A DNA stretch of 64,000 bases from Viscum album (taxonomy: Eukaryota > Streptophyta > Magnoliopsida > Santalales > Viscaceae). The notes under the pieces were generated by a model, which was not told the DNA's origin, made no database searches, and saw nothing but the letters and a program-made list of their open reading frames with translations. Both the position numbers and the translations under genes were made by a program. Within the stretch, counting starts at the first letter, position 1; every line of letters starts with the position of its first letter. Below, one piece after another: positions 11,082 to 22,613 of the stretch. The stretch lies in the NCBI GenBank assembly GCA_963277665.1, contig OY728131.1, positions 1,392,920,688 to 1,392,984,687 on the forward strand, given 5' to 3'.

Positions 11082-12815
11082 TGAAAGAGAACTGTCGCGG
11101 GTGCCCTCAAATGATTAGTGTGATTTTGGGGTACTTTGGTGCAGTAGAGTGGCTAACCAAGGTCGTCTCACAAAGGAGAAAGTGAATTAAAACAAATTTT
11201 TAGAGGTATTATAGAAATAAAATAAAAGAGAATAAAAACACTACTTGAAAGGATGGGGGTGGTTGTGTATAGTTTATAAAACTTGAATAAGTTTGCTGGA
11301 AGAAGATTGCATTTTTTTGTTTTTAATTTTGAAATGAAGTTTGATTAAAAAGACACAACAAGAAGATGTTTTTTTAGAAAATATTTTAAAAGGCGTAATC
11401 GATCTAACTCTACCTATTCAATAAATTATTAATAATTATCATTTAAATTAACATTCACTTAATTATGATCCCTTAATTTGTTAAATCCCGAACCCTACGA
11501 GAATTAACTTTACCACGAAGATGATGTGAATTTAACCCTAGGCTAACTTCGGAACATGAAATCGCAGCACCCTGCTTTGATTGATGTTATAAGATTAGAT
11601 TATGGTCAGTGGTAAATTAAGGCACATTTCCATTCTGTAAATGAGGATGAATTGTGTTTAGGGATTATATTTGAACTCTACAAATTTATCTCGTATGGTC
11701 TTGTATTACCGATTAAGATCGCGCTCTCACAATTTACACAAAATACTGACCTCACGTGTTTTTGTGTTAATTGTTCAATTGCTTTCTTAGTTTCTTAAAA
11801 TTTAAAAACACAATTCATGGATCATATTAAGTTAATTACAGTATATCAATTATTCAAAATAATTAAATGAATAGGGTAGAAGATAGATCGATTACTAGAA
11901 GACTACTCTTCCATGGGTGGTGTAATCATCGTAGAAGCGTTTTGCATGTGCAAAGGTTTATAATGGGTATAACCCAATAACGCTTCTACTCAAGAATTCC
12001 AACCCAATTAGGAAGATTAAGAGAAGAAGAAATTTAAACAAAATAGAAGAAAATATGAGGAATAAAATAAGATCAAATAAGTGTATTACACAAATGAAAA
12101 CATTACAAAATGAAGAAGAGAAGGAGGCTTCGATGAGGGGATCCTTGATTCAAGATCTAACCCTCTTAAAATGGTTGGATAATTTGGGTAAAATAAATTA
12201 TCCTATTCCTCCAATATCCTAATTCACGTTCCAACCCCACAAAATGAGAAAAACACCAATTTATAGAGTGGTGGGGAGGCTAGGTTCAAAGTGGTTTCAA
12301 GTGTGAATGGGAAATCTTGGCCAAATATTTTATGCCAACTTGAACCGTCCATTTGACCACCAAAACGCGTGAATTGTCCGGATTTCTAGAAGGATAATAT
12401 GTGCATATAGGGGTCCTCTATCTCCTATAAAAATTTGGGCTCAATCCAAGGCCATATGAAGGATTTATGGCCGAAATACAGAATCTTCTCCATTCTGGCA
12501 TGTCCAGCCCACCTTTGACTTTATGGCTCAATTACTCCATCCAAATGCATTCTTTTGATCTAGTTTCTTGAATACAGGTTGTAGCCCATGAAGTAAGTAA
12601 CATAGTTACAAAATATTAAGTTCACATAATTCAAATAAAAATATTTGTGATTGAAATACTACAGTGCACTATAAAGGGTAAAACTGGAATTTTCACCAAA
12701 TTTTCAAATGAATGATCAAATCCCAAATATTTTATAAATAAACATATTTAACATAATTTGAGGAAATTATATCATTTATTATCAATAAAATATTAAACAA
12801 AATAGTGTTTTATCA
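11082..12815 (-). mobile_element. Solo LTR (1.73 kb) of a Tat/Athila-like element
   Basis: The insertion is defined by comparing this LTR with its paralogue at 3540-3600, which lacks it. It has TG...CA ends (plus-strand TGAAAGAGAACTG and GTTTTATCA). On the minus strand it begins TGATAAAACAC and ends with the phrase CACTAATCATTTGAGGGCAC, in the style of Tat/Athila LTRs, whose length and TATA position it shares with the LTR at 910-2656. No internal sequence remains, so it is best explained by recombination between two LTRs of a full element. Confidence 0.75.
12259..12265 (-). promoter_or_regulatory. TATA box of the solo LTR
   Basis: The minus strand reads CTCTATAAATTGG about 550 bases into the LTR. 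The context and position suit the LTR promoter. Confidence 0.5.
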
Positions 12816-12820
12816 AAGAC
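12816..12820. repeat. Right target-site duplication of the solo LTR
   Basis: AAGAC pairs with GATAC at 11077-11081; the empty site in the paralogue is GAGAC. Confidence 0.6.
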
Positions 12821-13499
12821 CCACTTACTTGAGGGATCTTGAAGAAATATACACAAATAAACCAGTAGATGAATTTTCAAATAGAAAAAAATGAAATTGA
12901 TGTTAGAAAAAGGAAGATGAGGTTAATTGAGAACTAAAATGGGGGGAGTTAAAAATGAAGGAGTTGTGAAGGAATCAAATTACTTTTTAAAATATGGATG
13001 AAATGTGAAAGCTTCAGATGTTTCAACTTAACCCCTGTGGGAAAAGAGCTTAAAAGAGGGGGATAAGTGAATGGGGGATATCCTAGGTTAAGTGGTCACG
13101 GAGGAGAGGTGGAATCACTGAAAAATCATTAAAATTGAATAAGATATTAAATAAACAAAATTTAAAAAAAAACTAGAAATGGGCTTCCAGGCTGGCCCAA
13201 CTTTTTAAATAAAAAACCAAATACACCATGATTATGGATTTATAAAAGGCTCCAAGTTGACATTGTGGTGTTAATAGGTAAGGGGAGGCCAATTAGGAAT
13301 TGTAATGGATGAAAAATGTTGAAAAATTAAGGAGTTATAAAAGAAACAAAATTTATTTTTAAATATGGAATTGGGCACAAGGTTTGGCCCAAATTTTGAA
13401 AACCCACCATTTCCACCAAAATGAATGGGAAATACCCAAAACAAAGAAAGAATGGAAATTAAATAAAAAATACCTTTAAAATAATTCATTCATGTGACA

Positions 13500-13513
13500 A
13501 TTCACCCCACCAT
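13500..13513 (-). other. Polypurine tract of chromovirus B
   Basis: The minus strand reads ATGGTGGGGTGAAT and is followed by the LTR start TGTCACATG. It matches the tract of element A at 4252-4266. Confidence 0.7.
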
Positions 13514-13529
13514 GAAAACTTTCCATCCC

Positions 13530-14830
13530 GAAAAGTCAACTTGAAGCTTGATCGGAAAACAGGAATGGATACCCTTCTTCAACCCATGACTTCCTCTCCC
13601 ATGTATCATGTGTATCATTCTCATGCTTCCAAAAAAATCAGACCAGTGGTATAGACTTTCCCCAAAGCACCTTCTTTTGGGAGTCCACTATTTGCCCTGG
13701 CTACTCAAAAACTGACAAGTCAGGCTCTATCTCCAGTTCTTCCCAACTCATCACATGGGATGGATCTGGGTTGTATTTTTTCAACTCGAAGACATGGAAG
13801 ATATCATGGATGGATGTAAACTAAGAAGGTAAATCAAACTTGTATTCCACCTTTCCAATATGATCAATGATCCCAAAAGGTCTAACATACTGCAGTATCA
13901 ACTTCCCTTGCTTTCCCAATCGACAATGGCCCAGATGAGGGGCCACTTTCAGGAATACCCTATCACCCACAGAAAACTCCAAGTCTTAATGCCTCTGGTC
14001 AACATAAGATTTATGGTGACTCTAAGCTGTAAATAAATGTTTCCTGATCAATTTGACATTCTCAGAAGTCTCATGCACGAGGCTCGGCCCCAGCAGTGAG
14101 GTCTCACCTACCTCATCCCAACACAGGGGGCACCGACAAGGCTGACCATAGATCACCTCAAAAGGAGCCATTCGAATCGAGGATTGGTAACTGTTATTAT
14201 AAGAAAACTCAACCAGTCTCAAATGGTTATCCTAGGAACCTACAAAGTCTAAGACACATGCATGGAGCATGTCCTCCAAAATATGATTCGATCGCTCTGT
14301 CTGACCATCTGTCTGAAGGTGTTATGTCATGCTCATCTTGATCTGAGACCCCAAGGCCTTATGAAGGCCTTCCCATAACCAAAAAGTGAAATGGGGGTTT
14401 CTATTTGATACAACTACTGATGGAAATATGTGGAGTCTCACCACCTCCTGAAGATATAAATGGCCTAACTCATCCACTTTAGTTGTATCTCTGATCATAA
14501 TGAATTGCGATGATTAGGTCAGAATATCAATCACCAACGAAATGGAATTCTTACCCAAATGTGTGCAAGGCAATCCAACAATTAAGTCCATGGAAACCTC
14601 GTCCCACTTTCAGGTAGGAATGGGTAATGGCTGTAGAAAACTGAAGGGCCTCTGATGCTCTGATTTTACCTGCAGGCATGTGTAGCATCTTGACACAAAG
14701 TCCGCTATGTCCCGTCACATACCTGGCCACCAGAACTGTCGTCAAATTTCATAATAAATATTGGTGGCACCTGGATGGACAGCCCACTAAGATTGGTGGA
14801 TATCCTCCATCACCACCTTCTGTAGAGATG
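13530..14830 (-). pseudogene. Integrase and chromodomain, chromovirus B (broken)
   Basis: This is the second copy of the A-type integrase. A 66-residue stretch at 14022-14222 gives the C-terminal half (EFSYNNSYQSSIRMAPFE, then PLCWDEVGE), and the chromodomain follows at about 13530-13790 by alignment with A. The catalytic region at 14300-14600 is recognisable only through nucleotide similarity to A at 5050-5350 and has stops. The gene cannot be functional. Its gene order (RT, RNase H, IN, chromodomain, PPT) is the same as in A. Confidence 0.8.
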
Positions 14831-15500
14831 ATGGCACTACTGAGTGGCCCTTGAAGCACAAGATGCCCTCAGGAGATGACGGCCAATCAGTGGACATCTC
14901 CCCACCATGAATAAACTGCCTCGACCACTGACAAAGCTCATCACTAGGTTGTTCCTGCTGAATCAACTCTAAGAGAGAAAGATTCAACTGAATGCTCTCT
15001 AAGAATGAACCTACATTGTGCTCCCTGGTCTCCACATGCATCTGAGAAAAGAGTCCCATTAAATTCCACTCATCACTGGACTTCCTCAAAGTCTGCACTA
15101 GAAATCTTCTGCTCAAGGAGTCAACCACCACATTACCCTGTCTTGGGGTGTAGACAATGTTAAAGTTGAACCCCTGCAAGTAGTCAATCTAGTGACGTTG
15201 CCTCAAGTTGAGGTCCTTCTGCGAGAAGATATAGGCCAAGATTTTGTGATCAGAGTAGACCACAAACTTCTCCCCAAAGAGATAGTGATGCCAAGTCTTA
15301 AAATCATGAATCACCACTGCCAACTCCAATTCATGGGTCAGGTAACTCTTTTCATGTGGTCTAAGTTAGCGAGAGCCATACGCCACCACGTGATTATCCT
15401 GCATAAGCACGCACCCAATAACCATACCTAAAGCATCGCAATAGACCACATACCCCTTCCTGGCCTCAGGAAAAATCAGCATGGGGATGGTAGTAAATCG
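14787..15500 (-). pseudogene. RNase H and connection region, chromovirus B (broken)
   Basis: A 130-residue open stretch at 14787-15179 holds the end of RNase H (FNFNIVYTPRQGNVVVDSLSR, with the VVDSLSRR signature) and the linker into the integrase zinc-binding region (ILCFKGHSVVPSSLQK). The N-terminal part of RNase H at 15180-15480 is in other frames. Compared with element A this is one of the better preserved parts. Confidence 0.8.
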
Positions 15501-16328
15501 TTGCTTCAGCTCCTCGAATTATGCCTAACATTTTGGGGCCCATACAAACTTCACCCCTTTCTGGTTGAACGTGGTCATCAGTGAAGAAAGCCGATAGAAA
15601 TCCTGAATGAACCTCCTGTAATAACCATCCATTCCAAGGAAACTCCTAATCTTGAACACATTATACGGCTTCTCCCATGACATGATCGCATTGATCTTCT
15701 TGGGGTCCACTGAAACCCCCTACTCTGAGATCACATGAAAAAAAACTTCACCTTCCTGATCCATAAAGTGCACTTTGACAACTTTTCATAGAGGCGGTGA
15801 TCCCGCAAAGTGACCAAGACGATTATCAAGTGATGTTCATGTTCCTCCTCAGAGTCAAAGTATACTAGAATTTCATCCACAAACACCAAAACAAAGGAAT
15901 CGAGATACTGATGGAACACCCTATTCATGAGTTCCATAAAGACCATTGGGGCATTGTTCAATCCGAAGGGCATGACCAAATACTAAAAGTGGTCATACCT
16001 GCTTCAGAAGGCTATCTTTGGGATATTTGACTCTCTCACCCTGAGCTGATGGTATCCCAAACGCAAGCATAATTTTGAAAACCAATTTTCCCCCTTCAAC
16101 TGATTGAACAAATATTCTATTCTAGGCAAAGATTATTTGTTATTAATTGTTACCTTATTCATCTTATGGAAGTCAATGCACAACCGGAGGGATCTGTCAG
16201 CCTTTTTCACGAACAACACAGAAGCGACCCAAGGAGATACACTCGGGCGAATGAATTATTTGGATTTGAAGTCATCCAGTTTTATCATTAATTCTCTCAT
16301 CTCGGTAGGGGCCATGTGATATGAAGGT
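15500..16328 (-). pseudogene. Reverse transcriptase, chromovirus B, truncated at its N-terminal side
   Basis: The stretch at 15731-15979 reads [18 protein letters not shown] and FVDEILVY, and 15525-15710 gives SFLGMDGYYRRF. The catalytic acidic pair is Asp-Glu (codons 15877-15872) as in element A. A one-base insertion destroys the frame around the first catalytic Asp near 16070. Similarity to A stops at about 16328, where unrelated plus-strand retrotransposon sequence begins, so protease, gag and the 5' LTR of B are missing. The frame at 16104-16319 on the plus strand is antisense. Confidence 0.85.
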
Positions 16329-16389
16329 AGAGAATAAAAGGATATAATAGAGAAAGATAGATAAAGGGAAGAGGGGAAAGAATTATTTT

Positions 16390-16567
16390 CCTATATGTGA
16401 TAATTGTGTAAAGAATAACCTTGGTAAATGCTTGTAGGGAATTGGAGTTTGTTATAAGTGTGGATAAAAATGACACCAAGTACATGATTGCAATGTTAAG
16501 AAAAAAGTTTCAAATGTAAAATGCTTCATCTGCAAGGAGTTAGGACACTATGCGAATCAATGTAAAA
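16390..16567 (+). pseudogene. Gag zinc-knuckle fragment of a plus-strand gypsy element
   Basis: Two CCHC knuckles are readable in one frame with stops between them. The first has CYKCG at 16450-16464, then His and Cys at the right spacing; the second is CFICKELGHYANQC at 16522-16563 and is intact (C-x2-C-x4-H-x4-C). A Lys-rich linker joins them. Upstream the sequence runs to the breakpoint with element B at about 16328. This is nucleic-acid-binding Gag sequence; the lineage cannot be told from the knuckles. It probably belongs to the element whose LTR starts at 18009, since both have the same orientation. Confidence 0.7.
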
Positions 16568-17993
16568 ATCATCAGAGTATGCCCAAAATGATGCTATTGG
16601 ATAATAAACAAGTTATTATACTACCACATATGAAGAGGAATGACTAGTTTTCTTATGTTGTTATTAAAGAATTATTTAATTTGAGTGTTGTATCAATGAT
16701 GTACTAGTAATATGAATTATGGAAATAAATAAGGATTGTATTGTAGTACTATTTCATTAAGGATTTGAGATTATATGGTTCTAAGAAAAGTGACTCAATA
16801 GAAAGTTAAAATTTTTTGGAAAATATATGGTTAAAGGAAAGATAAACCTTAATATGGTTCTGATACTGAGGAAGTGATTTTGGAATAATATATGGTTTAT
16901 TTGGATAAATTATATTCGATATTCTTGACTAATTTGAAACTAATTAATTGTTTGTTTATTCCATTATTGTTGTAGTTTACAAAAATTTTGGATATAAGGA
17001 GTATATCTAGTATTCTATAAGGAATAAGGGAGCATGAATGTAATAAATAAGGTTTTATGGTAATTTAGGGTGTTACCATGTTTTAAAAGAATACATGATG
17101 AAGATATTCACATGTTATTACGTGGAAAAAAACATCTTCATTATGTTTACCTTCCTTATAAATTTTGGACTGTGATTTTGGATAGAAGTATTTTGGATAA
17201 GTCTAAAGGTTAGAATGGATTAATTTTGACATTGGATACTATTTTTAAGTTTAAATAATTTCTTAATATTATTTTTGGATTGTTATAAAAAGGACAACCT
17301 GGAGGTCGGGCGACAACCTGTTGCATCCGGCAAGGCCACGATACTTGAACCCACAACCGAAGGGCAACAAGGGTGCATCACCTATCGTTGGCCTACGTGA
17401 TGTCCGAGTTTGTATAGTGTAGTTTTTTTAAACAGTTTGACAAATGAATTATAAATTCATTATTTTTGGAACCCTATACGATTAGTATAAATGGAATATT
17501 TTTTATTCTATTATCTTTTGGAGTGAAAGATGAGTTTGTGGTAGGAATTAGTTGAAGGATGAAACTATACTTTTCAAGTATATTTTTTTCCTCTTATTAT
17601 ATGAATAAATTAATTCTTAAACTTTAGGTAAGGGGTCTTAAAACCAAAAATGTGTTATCCTAATACCTTACGTTTTGTTGAACCGATGATATTTTAAATT
17701 ATCATAAATTGATGGCTTTGAGGCCCTCAATTTTACACTTGTTTTTGATTGATGACCTCAATCACTCCCTATAAATATTTAGGTTTTTCCTCAAATTATG
17801 TGTCTCTAATTTCCACCAATGCTCTCTTAATCGAGATCATAATTTGGTAGTGACTTTTTCATTTCTCTGTCCCTCTTAATAAGACTAAATTTTATTAACC
17901 CAATTTCTAATGTGGGTTTTCCACAAAGGTATTTTTCTATTTTTAACCCTTTATTTTAGAAGAAAAATTTCAAATTGTGAGGGCACAATTTAT
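16568..17993 (+). mobile_element. Residual internal region of the plus-strand gypsy element
   Basis: Between the gag knuckles and the PPT only about 1.4 kb remains, too short for pol. I see no RT, RNase H or integrase motif. The part from 17400 to 17993 looks like 3' untranslated sequence. A compact, less AT-rich patch at 17283-17405 is described separately as a possible SINE. Confidence 0.45.
17283..17405 (-). mobile_element. Possible tRNA-derived SINE head
   Basis: This 120-base patch stands out from its surroundings by higher GC content. On the minus strand TAGGCCAACGATAGG (plus 17381-17395) resembles a pol III A box and GGTTCAAGTAT (plus 17341-17351) a B box, about 30 bases apart, which is the spacing in tRNA-derived SINEs. 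A run of T follows on the 3' side. No clear target duplication or poly(A) tail was found, and it could be a leftover of coding sequence. Confidence 0.35.
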
Positions 17994-18008
17994 TGAAGGA
18001 GGGGAGAA
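17994..18008 (+). other. Polypurine tract before the 4.4-kb LTR
   Basis: GAAGGAGGGGAGAA precedes TGTAACACCCC. This PPT-LTR junction is the usual one in plant Ty3/gypsy chromoviruses. Confidence 0.8.
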
Positions 18009-20084
18009 TGTAACACCCCAATATTTTTATAGTACGTTATCTCTTCAAAATAATTCAATAACTTGCGCTACACGCAACACTGAGTTCGAGCACACCACGA
18101 CTTATTAAACTAGCCGTTAAAAAAGAAGTTATGAATAGTATTAACTGAATTTTGAATTTTATATACTCCATATAATTTTATAATCCATATTATGTGTTTA
18201 TTATATATAATATAAGAACAAATTCATTTTTTCAGATAAAAGAAGTATTTTTCAAAAACTATAATTTTACCACCTTTTAATGGAGAACCCTTTCTAAAAC
18301 CAATATTTAACACTTTTATAAATTCAATTTAACGAAATTAAATTCTTCTTTAGAATAGGGACATAAAGATTTATTTTCGATAAATTTTTGGTACTTTTCT
18401 AATAAATTTCATATTTTGATGAGTAGTGAAAAATACTAAATTTTAATTGAAAACAACTTTTTTAATCGAAATAATTTATAGTATTAAATTATGAATTTTA
18501 ATAGTTTGTAAGTATAATTAGATTATATTTTTATAATTTAATACAATGTAGGTCATTATAAGTAATTTCACATTTAAATTTGAAATAAACACATGTTAAT
18601 ATTTTGATAGTTTTTACTTTTAAAAAACCCGCTCTTTTGGTTTTGACAATAGGAATTAATTTTAAATTAATTAATGAAAATTCTATGTTTTGAATTTAGT
18701 AAAATAGAATTCATTTTTTAATTCTGAATATCAAAATTATCTTAGGGTGAATTTTTTGTATATTTCTGAAAACTTTCAATTTTTGATGAATAATGAAAAA
18801 CATTGCGTTATTGTTTAAAACCGAATTTTTATTTAAATAGTTATTTATTTTATTTAAATTTATTTTAAGTCAAAATAGATATATAATACCTATATAAGTT
18901 CATTGTAATTTTTTGGAGTCATTTTATAATAAAATTAGATGTATAAAATTTTATTGAACTTTTTAACATCTTTTACCCACCTTCTAGGAACATTTTCAAA
19001 TTTTCATAAAACATAATTTTACCGATTCTATGAATTGAATTTCAAAAATCCAAGTGACATGGTTGAAATCAGTAATTAAAATGTAGTTCAATAAGATGAA
19101 AATAATTTTTGGTGAATAGTAACTTTTGACTTTTATTTACCACGGTTAAAAGTAAATATGGTAATTAAAGGTAAAAATGATATTATAATTACCCTAACAC
19201 ATGTACTAATTATATTGGATAAGTGTATTTAGACCAAAAAAACCTTAGGAATAAACTATAATCATTTTGGTCCACTTGGATTAGATTAGGACATTTATTA
19301 TTATTTTATTTAAAGAAGAGTTAAAAGTGTTAAATTCAAAGTTTAATAACTAAACCATTTTTAATATAGGGTTATACATAAGATAAATTAGACTATAAAT
19401 ATTCATTAGAAATATAAAAATATTTCCTACATAATGGTATTTTATTTATAATTTTTATAGATTAAATAATTAAATTTATTTATGACACAATGATGAAGCA
19501 GTAATTACTTTATCAATGAAAGATTAAAATAATTGATATTATAAATATAAAAATAAATGTAAATTAAGTATTTTGATGCCATACATGAATTTTATAGGTT
19601 AATATGACATTTTAGGGTTTATTAAATATTTTTTTGAAGTGATAAAGTTGTTATTACTTTAATAAAAATAGAATACCAAATAGTATCAAAATTCACATAA
19701 ATGAGTTTTTAAAACAAATACTACATTATTAATTGATATAATATTTCTAAAAATCTAATGTTCAGAAAAAGGACTTAGATAAGGTTATATATATAAATAA
19801 TTAACCACTTGATGTTTTCTTGGATTTTTATAGTAAGTTTATTAACTATTTATTATAATAATACAAGAGGACATGGTAAAAGTTAAACTATTTAACTAAG
19901 AGTTAAATCTAAAAGATAGGGTTAATATGGTGACCTAAACTTTTCTAAAACCTATTGGTTGAGAGGAGTTAGATCCATACCCACCTTATCTTTGAAATAA
20001 ATTAATTTTGAGCCATTAGAAACTGAAAATGATTTTATAATAAAATAATATTTCAAACTTTTCCTAAAGTGACCCTCACCTCTC

Positions 20085-20093
20085 TTATAAAAG
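20085..20093 (+). promoter_or_regulatory. TATA box of the 4.4-kb LTR
   Basis: CTCTTATAAAAGGG is a strong plant TATA context, followed about 25-30 bases later by a CT-rich stretch with TCACACC. It is the best promoter candidate in this LTR. Confidence 0.55.
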
Positions 20094-20429
20094 GGTACTT
20101 CTCCTTCTCTAAAAATCACACCTCCAAAGCCATTTGGATCAGCCAAACCCTACCCAAATCTCCTCCCAACTTCTCTAAATTAAACATATAGGGCTTAACT
20201 TGATCAGAAATCCAACCTAAGGGGCCCTTTTGTTCAAATAAAAAGGAAACACCCAAAGAAGAGGTAATTATTTTATCACCTCTTTCAAAGTTATTTTCCT
20301 CTTCCACTTTCTCTTTCTTTGTTATTTACATACCAAAATAATAAATCCAGTACCTTATAAATATTGTGATGTTGTTATAAATATGATACAACCATACTCA
20401 TTATTCTATCCATCTTATTAATGATAATG

Positions 20430-20870
20430 TCGCCATGCATGCGTGCGTACGGCATACCATCTTCACGCCGTGGTGTAATTTGTTATTCAACACTATGTTA
20501 TTTGGATGGATATAATGATGATTAATATGTATATAAATAATGAAAATAACATTCTTATTTCACTTTACAATTAATATAACATCCAATTCCACACCTTTTA
20601 ATCATTAAGGAAATGATATCACCGCTCGTGTGTATGTACGGCTTACCATCTCCACGATGCGATGAGATTCATTTCCAGGTTCACCATTCTACAATTATTA
20701 TAAAAATATATATTATTAATAAGTATGTAATACATGAAATAATAATGATACTGGAGATGTGTGTGTGTGTGTGTACTTACATATATCTTATTCACTTACT
20801 TCCGTTCAATAAGATATGAAAATGGAAACAGCGTTTATGCGTACGTACAGCCTACCATCTCCATAAATGG
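20430..20870 (+). repeat. Three spaced copies of a GC-rich motif inside the LTR
   Basis: GCGTACGGCATACCATC (near 20438), TGTACGGCTTACCATC (near 20635) and CGTACAGCCTACCATC (near 20842) recur at about 200-base spacing, each followed by TCCAC or a similar tail. They lie downstream of the TATA box, thus in R or U5. The flanks between copies are AT-rich and only weakly alike. Confidence 0.6.
20758..20774. repeat. (TG)n microsatellite
   Basis: Short uninterrupted TG run between the second and third GC-rich motif copies of the LTR. Confidence 0.85.
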
Positions 20871-22439
20871 TGTTTTCCATTTAATATATATATCTATTAT
20901 ACATATTTATATTCTAAAAATATATTATATATAAATCATGTCTTATATTATGGAATTATTTAAATCATTATCTAAATGATACGATCAATAATGACAAGTT
21001 AAAACACGTACGATAAAGAAATCGATTATTACCTGAAATGTTAATTTATCATGAAAATAATTATTAAATGGGTAGTATAAAGTCATAAATGAATCATTTA
21101 TGATATAAAAAATATGAATATGGTTCTTTTATAACTTAATAACATACTATTTTCATTATACATGAGGTTAAATGTACCCTCGGCCAAAGGAAAGTGCAAG
21201 GTAAGGGTTAATTCCCCAATCTCATTATTATCTGAGAGTGTGTATGTGTAAGTATTTTCTGGAAAATATTTATTATCCATGTCTATGTTTCATAAAAGAC
21301 ATTTCAAAATGATTATTTTAAGGTACTCTTTAACTAAAAAATCATTTTAAATGTTTTAAATATTTATTCTTCTAAATCTTTCTCATTAATGTCCATGTTT
21401 TCAAAATGGTTTTAAGGATTTATTTATATAGACATGATTGTTTTAAAATGTTAATTCATTTCAAAAGTTTCAAAGTGGTGTGGAAAACTTTGATTCAAAA
21501 ATCTGTTTAAAATGACTTCCTTTATAAATGTGTGACTTTTAAATGATTTCATAAAAATGGATATTTCTATCAAAAAAATTTACTGATCATTTTCAACTAT
21601 GTCAACATTATTTACTGGATATTATTCTTGATTAAGGTTGATTTATTATAATAAAATCTTCTATATTTTATTGAATGAGTTATGATATATTTGACTGTGG
21701 ATGTGGTATTTTTATACCCTTCATGGTTTATGGTTGAAGTATTGACATTTCGTATGTTATTCTTAATATGAATGTTTATGTTATGTTTTAACATTTTCAT
21801 ATGAGGAATGCAGTGGACTTAGAAAGTGATGGGTGGGGCCTGCTATAGCCCCTCGATACATCAGTAGGTCTCATGAGACAAATTAGTGTCTTGGAACAAG
21901 TCCTTGACAAAAATTTTATTTGTAGTCTTAGCATGAGGCCCTGACTATGTGGTAATGATGTCTGATGTTAGGAATTCCCTCATTATGAAATTAATTATTA
22001 CATGTGATTATTCGACTAATAGAATATCCATATTCATGTTTATATGGTAATGTTTGATTTATTTTCTCCATATTATGTACAAGTTTATGTTTAAAAGGAT
22101 TTTTTTATTACGCATCTTTCCTTAAAAATTTATAGCTTCCACTAAATTATTTACCCTTACTGAGCATCTGAGCTCACCCCTTTCTTATGCTTTGTTTTCC
22201 CAGGATTTTAAGAAGTGTATTATGTTTGATATGTAGGGTTAATATAGGGGAATAATGGCGTTCTCAAAAAATTATTTATTTTGTGTTTTCTGTTTGAATG
22301 TGTAATGTAACGTTCATGTATGTAATCTATTTTCCAAGAATACTAAACTGATCGGTCCTTCGGGATTTGATCCCTTCTGATCATACCAATGTATTAAAAT
22401 ATTGCAATAGATCTAGGCTTCTAGGGTCGAGGCATTACA

Positions 22440-22601
22440 TCTAGTCATTCTCCATCTATTCTTAATCCTTTAAGAAAATTAAATCATGAATAATGATATA
22501 TAAAATTCTAAAATCATGTTAATTAAAACTGATTAAAGAATTAATAATATGGAATAAAATATTTAACCACTATAAATAATTATAAATTTAAAAAGTGACC
22601 A
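22440..22601 (-). mobile_element. 5' leader remnant of a minus-strand copia-like element
   Basis: AT-rich sequence between the end of the 4.4-kb LTR and a PBS. No protein is readable. The rest of this element to the left is missing. Confidence 0.45.
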
Positions 22602-22613
22602 CTCTAATACCAA
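22602..22613 (-). other. Primer binding site of a copia-like element
   Basis: The minus strand reads TTGGTATTAGAG, complementary to the 3' end of initiator tRNA-Met with one change. It adjoins the LTR to its right. Confidence 0.65.

Larger units (their letters stand above)
9223..13499 (-). repeat. LTR shared by chromoviruses A and B, interrupted by a solo LTR
   Basis: On the minus strand the LTR starts TGTCACATGAATGA directly after the PPT of element B and runs to about 9223, next to the PBS of element A. The part from 10167 to 13499 aligns with the 3' LTR of A (2657-4251). Removing the inserted 1.73-kb solo LTR and one target duplication leaves about 2.5 kb. Only one LTR lies between the two internal regions, so it acts as the 3' LTR of B and the 5' LTR of A. 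The left boundary (TGAATCGG on the plus strand) is less certain than the right one. Confidence 0.65.
18009..22439 (+). repeat. 3' LTR of 4.43 kb, Del/Tekay-like gypsy element
   Basis: The LTR begins TGTAACACCCC after the PPT and ends GGGTCGAGGCATTACA, so the termini form the inverted pair TGTAA...TTACA typical of the group. It is unusually long. A TATA box lies at 20085-20093, which makes U3 about 2.1 kb. Three spaced copies of a GC-rich motif lie downstream of the TATA box, and a TG microsatellite sits at 20758-20774. To the right begins the 5' leader of a minus-strand copia-like element. The short frames at 19952-21800 are chance frames in the LTR. Confidence 0.8.
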
